Below, one piece after another: positions 32,667 to 40,369 of a DNA stretch of 64,000 nt. The notes beneath the pieces were generated by a model. It was not told the DNA's origin. It made no database searches and worked only from the letters and a program-made list of their open reading frames with translations. The position numbers and the translations under genes were made by a program. Origin of the DNA: DASZTV01 sp035550655 (GTDB taxonomy: Bacteria > Actinomycetota > Actinomycetes > JAFAQI01). Positions within the stretch are counted from its first letter, which is position 1. Every line of letters begins with the position of its first letter. The stretch is from NCBI GenBank assembly GCA_035550655.1, contig DASZOU010000033.1, positions 124,001-188,000 on the forward strand. Direction: 5' to 3'.

Positions 32667-33375
32667 CGCCGTTGCTGGGCTTCGACCCGTCACGCAGGCC
32701 GAAGACCGCCGCGCGAACCTGCCGGATCGCGGCGTCCATCTCCTCGATCGCCGCCTCGATCCGTTCGAGGACCCGGCGCTCCGTCGTCACCTGCCGGACG
32801 CCCTGCATCGCAAGCGACGCGGTGAAGATTCCCCGCACCACTGAGCCGTTGAGCTCCTCGGCAATCCGTTCCTGGGTGCTGGAGAGCTGCGCAGTCCGCT
32901 CCCGCACCTGTTGTTCGAGCGATTCCGCGTGGCGTTGCAGCGTCTGGTAAAGCGACCGGGTCTCAAGCAGGTTGCGGATGCGAAGTAGCACCTCGACCGC
33001 GTCGAACGGCTTGCCGACGAAGTCCCTCGCTCCGCTCGCGAGCGCCCGCCGCCGCGCCTCCGGTGTGATGTCGGCGCTCAGCACGAGCACGGGCAGGTAC
33101 GGCGACGCAGCCAGCTCGGGACCCATCGCCTCCAGAACCTCGAAGCCGTCCATTCCCGGCATCACGAGGTCGAGGCAGACGAGGTCGGGCTGGAGGGCCC
33201 GGATGGTGGCGAGCGCCTGGGCCGAGTCAGTGATCCCGATGACGGAGTTGAACCCGGCCCGTCGAAGGATCTGGGCGAGCACGTCGATGTTGTTCGCATG
33301 GTCGTCGACGATGAGGATTCGTGCGTCGTTGAAGCGGACGCCAGGCGTCGGCCCGAACGGCAGTTCATCGGTCAC
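32632..33375 (-). CDS. Response regulator fused to a His-less DHp-like domain
   Basis: About 247 residues. The receiver domain has acidic pocket D24/D25, phospho-acceptor D69 (CLDLVMPGMDG) and Lys 122 (VGKPF). A coiled coil (about 138-172) leads into a segment resembling the HisKA_3 dimerisation helices of DevS/DosT-type kinases (EELNGSVVRGIFTASLAMQG ... IRQVRAAVFGLR). The phospho-acceptor His of the L-H-D box is replaced by Asn 176, and no ATPase domain follows. The start is ambiguous between GTG 33375 and ATG 33408. It lies downstream of the SpoIIE-type phosphatase on the same strand, so the receiver may steer that enzyme or a separate kinase. Confidence 0.8.
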   Translation of the reverse strand: MTDELPFGPTPGVRFNDARILIVDDHANNIDVLAQILRRAGFNSVIGITDSAQALATIRALQPDLVCLDLVMPGMDGFEVLEAMGPELAASPYLPVLVLSADITPEARRRALASGARDFVGKPFDAVEVLLRIRNLLETRSLYQTLQRHAESLEQQVRERTAQLSSTQERIAEELNGSVVRGIFTASLAMQGVRQVTTERRVLERIEAAIEEMDAAIRQVRAAVFGLRDGSKPSNGATTYATHAPAG

Positions 33376-33476
33376 GATTCGATATACCACGCGCCCGCTT
33401 GTGCGCATTAGGGCCGAAAGTCACACTGGCGGCACCTTCGATCCGCCAGGCGGGTCCAGCGCGGAAGCCGCCTCGA

Positions 33477-35687
33477 TCACCGCCGGTGCAGCGCGAGGAC
33501 GGTGACGTCGTCGTCTTGCCCACCTGACGGCGCCGACGCCACCACCCGTTGCAAGAGCGTGGACGCGTCTGCGATCCCGACCGCGTCGCGCAGCGACGAC
33601 AGGATCTCGCCGATGCCGGCATCGATGTCGAATCCACGGCGCTCGACCAGGCCGTCGGTGAATGCCACCAGACCGGCACCGCATGGGACCTGCACTGTCG
33701 TCACCTCACGCGGCTGGTTCGTGATCCCGAGCGGCGTTCCCACCACCGTGGCAGCAAGCTCGCAACCGCCCGCCCGGACCAGAATCGGTGGCAGATGTCC
33801 GGCGGTCGCTATCGTCACAGCGCCCGTTCCGTTGTCGAGCAGCAGGTACAGCGCGGTGACGAACTGCGCGCCTTCGAGCACCTGGAAGTAGTGGTCGACC
33901 TTCGCCAGCACCGACAGCGGATCGGGATCGTCCACGGCGTACGCGCGGATCATGGTGCGGGTCTGCGCCATTGCCGCCGCGGCCTCGACCCCTCGCCCCA
34001 TCACGTCTCCGACGACCGCAACGGTTCGGCCGTCGCTGAGCGGAATGACGTCGTAGAAGTCCCCGCCGGCCTCCTCCCCACCGGCTGGGCTGTAGTGGGC
34101 CGCAACGGTCCACCCGAGGACAGCTGCGGTGTCGTCCGGCAGGAGCGCGCGCTGCAAGTTGAGCGCCGCCTGCCGCTCCGCGGCGTACGTCTCGGTGCGG
34201 AGGAGGGTTTGCGCGGTCTGTGCCGCCAGCGCCATCACGAAGGCGCGCTCGTCGTCGTCGAACAGGCGCCTGACGGTGAAGCTGAACCGCAGCGCGCCGA
34301 GCACCCGGCCGCCGGCGCGAAGCGGGACCGCGCACATCGAGACCGTGGTCGCTTCCATTCCTCTCAGCGACGGGTACCGGCGATCAGCCTCCTCCCGCGA
34401 CTCCAACCAAACCGCTTCACCGGTGCGCAGTGCGGTCGCCGCAGGAAGTGGCGCATCGATTCGCTCGTCGCGCAGCGCGCCGACGAGCTCCTCGCCGTAT
34501 CCGACGGCTCCCGAAACGGCGATGTGCTCGCTGTCATCAGCAGGAACCAGCAGCCCACCACCGGCCGCACCGAGCGCGATGACGCCCTCGGACACCACGA
34601 CGCGGGCCACGTCTTCGGGGGTGCGAGCGCCGGCGAGTGCGGCGGTGACCCGCTGCAGCCGGGCAGCACGATCGGTGATCCGCTGCAGTGTCGCGAGGCG
34701 GTGGATCTCCTGCAGCATCCGCACTTCGAAGCCGACTACCGGCGCGGGCTCCCGGCCGGCGGCAATCGCGCGCAGCTGACGGACGACCTCGTCGACGTAC
34801 CAGCGGCGGAACAACCGATGCGCGTGCGGTGTCTCGAGGGTGAGCAGTCTGGCAGCTCGCGCATACGCGTCGGCTTCGTCGAGCGCGGCCAGGTACGCCT
34901 CACCTGCGTCTGCGGCACTCGCCGGCAGATCGAGGACAAGCCTGGTTCGGACCTCACCTCGACGGGAGGCCGCGAGAGCCTGACGCTTGATGGCGTCCCG
35001 CGCCTCGGCGAATCCGTGCACGACGGTCTGGATCAGCCGAACGAGATAGTCCGGCGCCTCGATACCCAGCTCGGCACCGGTAGCAGCGAGCGAGAACTCA
35101 CGCACGAGGTTGTCGATGTGGGACTTCGCGTCGATCAGCAGGTCGGTGGGCACGTCGCCCAGCACAACGGTGTGCCGGCCCTCCTCGTCGAGGTTCGCCG
35201 CGTCCGGCCACCCCGCCAGCAGCACGTCGACGTCGAGGCCGCGAGCCTCGGCCTCGATCGGGTCACGCGTCGCGCTCACCTCGGCCCAGACCAGCTTGCC
35301 GCCGCCCTCGGCGCGTTCGACACCCCACCCGGCGGCCAGCGCCGTGATCAGCGACAAGCCTCGTCCGGTCATGTTCGACGCGCTTGCCGTGGGCCGGACG
35401 GGTGGTCGGGGGTTGGCGTCACGAACTTCGATCCGGATCAGAGTCGGATCGCCGGAAACCGAGACGACGATCGGCGGCGCGCCATGCTGCATGGCATTGG
35501 CGATCAGCTCGCCGGCAATCAGCGCGACATCGTCGACGACCTCCGCCGCGCCGCGGGCAACGGTCTCACGCTCGACGAACGCCCGCGCCACACGGGCCAT
35601 TGCGGGGTGGTCGTCGAGGCGCATCTCGGTGCGCTCCGTCACGGGAAGCACGACCGTGGCTTCGCCCGCGTCATGAATCACAGTCAT
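33477..35687 (-). CDS. HATPase-GAF-SpoIIE serine phosphatase
   Basis: A 736-residue signalling protein. Residues ~20-140 form an RsbW-like ATPase (N-box GELIANAMQHG, G-box TGRGLSLITALA). Residues ~150-340 are a helical linker. Residues ~350-500 are a GAF domain (AVPLRAGGRVLGALRFSF). Residues ~520-736 are a PPM/SpoIIE phosphatase with metal Asp residues in GGDFYDV, VGDVMGRG, FTDGLVE and GQDDDVTVL. One protein therefore combines kinase and phosphatase modules of partner switching. It starts at ATG 35687, divergent from the reductase gene. A STAS protein such as the BldG homologue is a plausible substrate. Confidence 0.9.
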   Translation of the reverse strand: MTVIHDAGEATVVLPVTERTEMRLDDHPAMARVARAFVERETVARGAAEVVDDVALIAGELIANAMQHGAPPIVVSVSGDPTLIRIEVRDANPRPPVRPTASASNMTGRGLSLITALAAGWGVERAEGGGKLVWAEVSATRDPIEAEARGLDVDVLLAGWPDAANLDEEGRHTVVLGDVPTDLLIDAKSHIDNLVREFSLAATGAELGIEAPDYLVRLIQTVVHGFAEARDAIKRQALAASRRGEVRTRLVLDLPASAADAGEAYLAALDEADAYARAARLLTLETPHAHRLFRRWYVDEVVRQLRAIAAGREPAPVVGFEVRMLQEIHRLATLQRITDRAARLQRVTAALAGARTPEDVARVVVSEGVIALGAAGGGLLVPADDSEHIAVSGAVGYGEELVGALRDERIDAPLPAATALRTGEAVWLESREEADRRYPSLRGMEATTVSMCAVPLRAGGRVLGALRFSFTVRRLFDDDERAFVMALAAQTAQTLLRTETYAAERQAALNLQRALLPDDTAAVLGWTVAAHYSPAGGEEAGGDFYDVIPLSDGRTVAVVGDVMGRGVEAAAAMAQTRTMIRAYAVDDPDPLSVLAKVDHYFQVLEGAQFVTALYLLLDNGTGAVTIATAGHLPPILVRAGGCELAATVVGTPLGITNQPREVTTVQVPCGAGLVAFTDGLVERRGFDIDAGIGEILSSLRDAVGIADASTLLQRVVASAPSGGQDDDVTVLALHRR

Positions 35688-35820
35688 GCCCTACCCAAAC
35701 CGGAGTGAAACCACCGCATCGGACGGGTGCTTTCTCCGTTGCACTCAGCCGGACGCCTCGGAAGAGTGCCCAGCTGCCGCCGACGGCGATCAAGCCCGCA
35801 CCGTGACGCGGCCTGGCAGG

Positions 35821-36822
35821 ATGAGCGCCATGCGCTCGATCGGATTGCTCGGAGCCACCGGTTACACGGGCCGGCTGACCGCCACTGAGTTCGCCCTCCG
35901 AGAGATCCCGGTCCGGCTCGGTGGTCGTTCCGAGGACCGGCTGTCGCGGGTCGATGCGGCGGATGGCGCTGAGCGAGTCGTGGTCGACACCACCGATCGC
36001 AAGGCGCTCGAACGCTTCATGGCAGGGCTCGACATCGTGATCTCCACGGTTGGCCCGTTCGACCGGCTCGGCCGTCCGGTGGTCGACGCCGCCGTCGCCG
36101 CCGGCGTGCACTACATCGACTCGACCGGCGAACCCGACTTCATGACGTGGGCGTACGACGCGCACAGCAGCGCGGTCACCGCCGTCGTACCGGCGTGTGG
36201 CTACGACTACGTGCCCAGTGACTGCGCCGCATCGGTCGCGGCGTCGATGATCGACGGCAAGCCGGAGCGAATCGACATCGGGTACTCCCTGCGCGGCATG
36301 AAGCCGACTCGCGGGACGGCTCGAAGCGCCCTCGGCGCGGTGCTCGCGCAAGGCAACCCGCAACTTCGACGGTCGACGATCGGCAACCAGCCGGCGCTTC
36401 AGCTCCCGCTCGGCGACGTGCTCACGACCGGTCGCTGGGCCGGCGACGCGATGGTCACCGCCAACGTCACCGTGTCGAAGGCCGCACGCGCCATCGCGCC
36501 GATCATGGGACCGGCAACGGGGCCGATGCTGCGGCTCGGCGCGCCACTGCTGCGCCGACTGGTCGAGCGGATGCCGGAAGGCCCCACCGACGAGATGCGC
36601 GCAGCTGCAAGAGCAACGGTGTCGGCGACCGCGACCCGTGGCAGCCAGACCGCGACAGCGACGGTCGACGTCAACGACGTCTACGCCTTCACCGCACTCG
36701 CGCTGGTGGAGTTCGCACTGAAAGTAGAAGGAAAAGGCCCGATGTCCCCGGCCGAATCAGTCGAGTCAACCGAAATGCTGGAAGCGTTGTCCGGCCCCTT
36801 GCTCACCTGGCGCCGGAACTAG
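35821..36822 (+). CDS. Saccharopine dehydrogenase-like NAD(P)-binding reductase
   Basis: A 333-residue Rossmann protein. GLLGATGYTGRLTATEF is the dinucleotide-binding start, STVGPFDRLGRPVVDAA is the conserved active-site stretch, and VHYIDSTGEPDFM follows. It resembles actinobacterial 'trans-acting enoyl reductase'/saccharopine-dehydrogenase-like proteins of lipid metabolism, not lysine catabolism. The family's C-terminal half is Ala/Met-rich. ATG 35821 is used. The true substrate is unknown. Confidence 0.82.
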   Translation: MSAMRSIGLLGATGYTGRLTATEFALREIPVRLGGRSEDRLSRVDAADGAERVVVDTTDRKALERFMAGLDIVISTVGPFDRLGRPVVDAAVAAGVHYIDSTGEPDFMTWAYDAHSSAVTAVVPACGYDYVPSDCAASVAASMIDGKPERIDIGYSLRGMKPTRGTARSALGAVLAQGNPQLRRSTIGNQPALQLPLGDVLTTGRWAGDAMVTANVTVSKAARAIAPIMGPATGPMLRLGAPLLRRLVERMPEGPTDEMRAAARATVSATATRGSQTATATVDVNDVYAFTALALVEFALKVEGKGPMSPAESVESTEMLEALSGPLLTWRRN

Positions 36823-36977
36823 CGTCGCCAATCCACCGCAGCAGCCTGGGTGCTCGCCGTGGGTTTCGGCAAGTACCCCCGCTGCGAGGACGGATTGCGA
36901 CGCTTCTCAGCGCGAGTTGAGCTGTAACCGACAACCTGGACAGCGTTGAGGGCGGCTGCGAGGACGGATGGCTGCCG

Positions 36978-38003
36978 CTACTGCTGAGCGAGGAGCTCCG
37001 CGATTTGGATGGCGTTGAGCGCGGCTCCTTTGCGGAGGTTGTCGCCGCTGACGAACAGTGCGATGCCGCGGCTGTCCGGCACGCCGGGATCCTGGCGAAG
37101 CCGGCCGACGTAGCTCGGGTCCTTGCCCGCGGCGATCAGCGGGTGCGGCACGTCGACCAGGACGACACCGGGGGCTGACGCCAACAGCTCGCGGGCCCGC
37201 TCGACGGGGAGCGGCCGGTCGAACTCGGCGTTGATCGACAGCGAGTGTCCGGTGAAGACCGGCACCCGCACGCAGGTTCCCGACACCGCGAGGTCCGGGA
37301 TGCCGAGGATCTTGCGGCTCTCGTTGCGGAGCTTCTTCTCCTCGTCGGTCTCGAACTCGCCGTCGTCGACGACCGAGCCGGCCATCGGCAGGACGTTGAA
37401 GGCGATCGGCGCGACGTACTTCTCGGGCTGCGGGAACGACACCGCTTCACCGTCGTGGGTGAGCTCGCTCGCGCGGTCGAACACCTGGCGCACCTGCTTG
37501 TCGAGCTCGTCGACCCCAGCCGTGCCGCTGCCCGACACGGCCTGATAGGTGCTCACCACGAGCCGCGTCAGGCCGGCCTCGTCGTGCAGCGGCCGCAGCG
37601 GCGGCATCGCGACCATGGTCGTGCAGTTCGGGTTGGCGATGATCCCCTTGCGGGCTTCGGCGACGGCCTCGGGATTCACCTCGCTGACGATCAGCGGGAC
37701 GTCGGGGTCCATCCGCCACGCCGACGAGTTGTCGATGACGGTGACACCTGCCGCCGCGAAGCGCTCGGCTTGCGCGCGCGACGTGGTGGCGCCGGCGGAG
37801 AACAGCGCAACGTCGAGACCGGTCGGGTCGGCGAGCGCTGCGTCCTCCACGACGATGTCGGCACCTTGCCACGGCAAGGTCGTCCCGGCTGACCGCGCGG
37901 AGGCGAAGTAGCGGATCTGGTCGACCGGGAACTCGCGCTCGGCCAGCAGCTTGCGCATGACACCACCGACCTGGCCGGTGGCGCCGACGACACCGACTCT
38001 CAT
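36978..38003 (-). CDS. asd: Aspartate-semialdehyde dehydrogenase
   Basis: A 341-residue enzyme that reduces aspartyl phosphate to the semialdehyde for lysine/DAP, methionine and threonine. NADP-binding GVVGATGQVGGVM opens the protein. The catalytic Cys is in IIANPNCTTM, the catalytic His in FTGHSLSINAEF, and a phosphate-binding Arg in CVRVPVF. ATG 38003 fits the conserved start MRVGVVGATG. It is downstream of lysC in the same operon, 52 bp away. Confidence 0.95.
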   Translation of the reverse strand: MRVGVVGATGQVGGVMRKLLAEREFPVDQIRYFASARSAGTTLPWQGADIVVEDAALADPTGLDVALFSAGATTSRAQAERFAAAGVTVIDNSSAWRMDPDVPLIVSEVNPEAVAEARKGIIANPNCTTMVAMPPLRPLHDEAGLTRLVVSTYQAVSGSGTAGVDELDKQVRQVFDRASELTHDGEAVSFPQPEKYVAPIAFNVLPMAGSVVDDGEFETDEEKKLRNESRKILGIPDLAVSGTCVRVPVFTGHSLSINAEFDRPLPVERARELLASAPGVVLVDVPHPLIAAGKDPSYVGRLRQDPGVPDSRGIALFVSGDNLRKGAALNAIQIAELLAQQ

Positions 38004-38055
38004 TCGGGACCCCCGCGGAAGTGCGAGCGAAGCGAAGAGCTTCGTGCGGTGTGTC

Positions 38056-38577
38056 TCATCGGCCGGAGCCGGCGTGTACGACGGCGGGAGCGCCGTCCGG
38101 GTCGTCGAGGCCGAACGCCTCGTGCACCGCGCGAACCGCCGCCGGCACATCGGTGTCCTGGCACACGACCGAGATCCGGATCTCCGACGTCGAGATGTTC
38201 TGCACGTTGACGCCCGCCGAGGCGAGCGCCTCGAAGAACGTGGCGGACACGCCAGGGTGCGAACGCATGCCCGCACCGACGAGCGAGACCTTGCCGATGT
38301 GATCGTCCGACTTCAGCGACTCGAACCCGACCGACTCCCGAACCTTGCCGAGGGCCTCCATCGCCGCCTGCAGATCCGCCTTGGGCAGGGTGAACGACAC
38401 ATCGGTGCGGCCGCTGGAGCCGGAGACGTTCTGCACGATCATGTCGATGTTCACCCCGGCGTCTGCGACGACTCGGAAGATTCCGGCGGCCTCGCCTGGC
38501 TTGTCGGGTACCCCGACCACCGTGACCCGCGCTTCGGACAGGTCATGGGCGACGCCGGAGATGATCGCCTGCTCCAC
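38056..38577 (-). CDS. Aspartokinase beta subunit from an internal start
   Basis: Within lysC and in the same frame, GTG 38577 is preceded by GAGGAGG with 5 nt spacing, a strong ribosome site. Translation there would give a 173-residue protein beginning VEQAIISGVAHDLSEARVTV, which contains only the two ACT domains. Corynebacterium and Bacillus aspartokinases make such a beta subunit from an in-frame internal start at the same place, forming alpha2beta2 enzymes. Expression here is inferred. Confidence 0.7.
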   Translation of the reverse strand: MEQAIISGVAHDLSEARVTVVGVPDKPGEAAGIFRVVADAGVNIDMIVQNVSGSSGRTDVSFTLPKADLQAAMEALGKVRESVGFESLKSDDHIGKVSLVGAGMRSHPGVSATFFEALASAGVNVQNISTSEIRISVVCQDTDVPAAVRAVHEAFGLDDPDGAPAVVHAGSGR

Positions 38578-39324
38578 CAGTTCCTCCTCGGGAATTCCGA
38601 CGACCCATGTGCCCTCGCGGTCGGAGAACGATGAGCGCACATGGATCGGGACGCCGTACCTGCGGGCGTACTCCACACAGCGCAACATCAGAACCTTCGC
38701 TCCGCTCGCCGCCATCTCGAGCATCTCCTCGTAGGAGATCCGGTCCAGCTTGCGCGCGGTGCTGACGATCCGGGGGTCGGCGGAGTAGACGCCGTCGACG
38801 TCGGTGTAGATCTCGCACACGTCCGCGTTCATCGCGGCGGCGAGGGCGACGGCGGTGGTGTCGGAGCCGCCGCGGCCGAGTGTGGTGATGTCCTTCGTGT
38901 CCTGCGACACGCCCTGAAAGCCCGCGACGATGCAGACGCTGCCGGCGGCGAGCGCGTCGGTGATGCGACCGGGCGTGACGTCGATGATCCGCGCCTTGCC
39001 ATGCGTCGAGTCGGTGATCACACCGGCCTGCGACCCGGTGAACGAGCGCGCCTCGAATCCCTGGTTGGCGATCGCCATCGCAAGCAGCGCCATCGAGATC
39101 CGCTCGCCCGACGTCAGCAACATGTCGAGCTCGCGCGGCGGCGGCAGCGGCGAGACCTGCTGCGCCAGGTCGAGCAGCTCGTCGGTGGTGTCGCCCATGG
39201 CGGAGACGACAACAACGACATCGTTGCCGCCACGGCGCGCGTCGACGATCCGCTGTGCCACCCGCTTGATGCGCTCGGCGTCACCGACCGACGACCCGCC
39301 GTACTTCTGGACGACGAGAGCCAT
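38056..39324 (-). CDS. lysC: Aspartokinase, alpha subunit
   Basis: A 422-residue aspartate kinase. The N-terminal kinase domain begins VVQKYGGSSV, with TSGERISMALLAMA and RGGSDTTAVALA as substrate and ATP motifs. Two ACT domains (about 265-400) give feedback regulation by lysine and/or threonine, for example TVVGVPDKPGEAAGIFRVV and VSLVGAGMRSHPGVSATFFE. It corresponds to Rv3709c. It is followed by asd. An internal start for the regulatory beta subunit is annotated separately. Confidence 0.95.
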   Translation of the reverse strand: MALVVQKYGGSSVGDAERIKRVAQRIVDARRGGNDVVVVVSAMGDTTDELLDLAQQVSPLPPPRELDMLLTSGERISMALLAMAIANQGFEARSFTGSQAGVITDSTHGKARIIDVTPGRITDALAAGSVCIVAGFQGVSQDTKDITTLGRGGSDTTAVALAAAMNADVCEIYTDVDGVYSADPRIVSTARKLDRISYEEMLEMAASGAKVLMLRCVEYARRYGVPIHVRSSFSDREGTWVVGIPEEELVEQAIISGVAHDLSEARVTVVGVPDKPGEAAGIFRVVADAGVNIDMIVQNVSGSSGRTDVSFTLPKADLQAAMEALGKVRESVGFESLKSDDHIGKVSLVGAGMRSHPGVSATFFEALASAGVNVQNISTSEIRISVVCQDTDVPAAVRAVHEAFGLDDPDGAPAVVHAGSGR

Positions 39325-39377
39325 GGATCAAGGATACGGACCACCCCGGGTACCCGGTCTTGCATTTACCGGCTGCC

Positions 39378-39974
39378 CTACGAGTAAGCCCGGCGACCTT
39401 CGAACGCGCGGCCGAGTGTCACTTCGTCGGCGTACTCCAAGTCGCCACCGACGGGAAGGCCTGAGGCCAACCGCGTCACCTTGACGTCCATCTCCTTGAC
39501 GAACCGCGCGAGGTAGGTCGCGGTCGCCTCGCCTTCGAGGTTGGGGTCGGTCGCGAGGATCAGCTCGGTCACCGTGCCGTCGGCGAGGCGCGTCATCAGC
39601 TCCCTGATCCGCAGGTCCTCCGGGCCGATGCCTTCGATCGGGGAGATGGCGCCGCCGAGCACGTGGTAGCGGCCGCGGAACTCTCGCGTCCGCTCGATCG
39701 CGACGACGTCCTTCGGTTCCTCGACGACGCAGATCACCGACAGGTCGCGGCGCGGGTCGCGGCAGACCCGGCACTGCTCCTCCTCCGCGACGTTGCCGCA
39801 GATCGTGCAAAACCGGACCTTGTCCTTGACCTCGGTCAGCGCGGTGACGAGACGGTGGACGTCCGCGGGGTCGGCGGCGAGGAGATGGAACGCGATCCGC
39901 TGCGCGCTCTTGGGACCGACCCCCGGAAGCCGGCCGAGCTCGTCGATCAGGTCCTGAACCGGTCCTTCGTACAA
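39378..39974 (-). CDS. recR: Recombination mediator RecR
   Basis: A 198-residue recombinational-repair protein. HhH at RLPGVGPKSAQRIAFHLL, a C4 zinc finger (FCTICGN and EEQCRVC), and a Toprim domain (SVICVVEEPKDVVAIERT) with a terminal Walker-like segment. It loads RecA with RecF/RecO at gapped DNA. It lies downstream of ybaB and dnaX, the classic dnaX-ybaB-recR run. Confidence 0.96.
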   Translation of the reverse strand: MYEGPVQDLIDELGRLPGVGPKSAQRIAFHLLAADPADVHRLVTALTEVKDKVRFCTICGNVAEEEQCRVCRDPRRDLSVICVVEEPKDVVAIERTREFRGRYHVLGGAISPIEGIGPEDLRIRELMTRLADGTVTELILATDPNLEGEATATYLARFVKEMDVKVTRLASGLPVGGDLEYADEVTLGRAFEGRRAYS

Positions 39975-39984
39975 GGTGTGTCGC

Positions 39985-40314
39985 CTACATCCCCGGGATG
40001 CCGAGCATGCCGCCCATGCCGCCGGCCAGCGGGCCCATGGTGGATGCGGTCAGCTCGTCGGCCGCCCGCTTGGCGTCGCGTACGGCGGCAACGACCAGGT
40101 CCTGCAACGTCTCGAGGTCATCCGGGTCGATCGCCGACGGGTCGATCGTCAGCGCCTCGAGCTCGCCGGCACCGCTCATCGTCGCCTTGACCAGACCGCC
40201 CCCCGCGCTTCCCTCAACGGTCGCCTGGGCGAGCTCCTCCTGCGCCGCCATGAGGTCGCGCTGCATCTTCTGCGCCTGCTTCATTAGCTGTTGCATGTTC
40301 GGCTGCGGAGGCAT
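39985..40314 (-). CDS. ybaB: YbaB/EbfC nucleoid-associated protein
   Basis: A 109-residue DNA-binding protein. The helical N-terminus (MQQLMKQAQKMQRDLMAAQEE) and beta core (VKATMSGAGELEALTIDP) define the family. The C-terminus is Met/Gly-rich. It sits between dnaX and recR with a 10-bp gap to recR. It is a dimer that coats DNA and is thought to help replication or repair. Confidence 0.95.
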   Translation of the reverse strand: MPPQPNMQQLMKQAQKMQRDLMAAQEELAQATVEGSAGGGLVKATMSGAGELEALTIDPSAIDPDDLETLQDLVVAAVRDAKRAADELTASTMGPLAGGMGGMLGIPGM

Positions 40315-40369
40315 GCGCTGAGCCTACGGCCGAGAGCGGACACGGGGCAGCCGCGTCACGCGTCACGCC

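Noticed and set aside
33549..35708. 719-codon plus-strand frame opposite the SpoIIE phosphatase
   Set aside because: It mirrors the phosphatase gene and has no domain or ribosome site.
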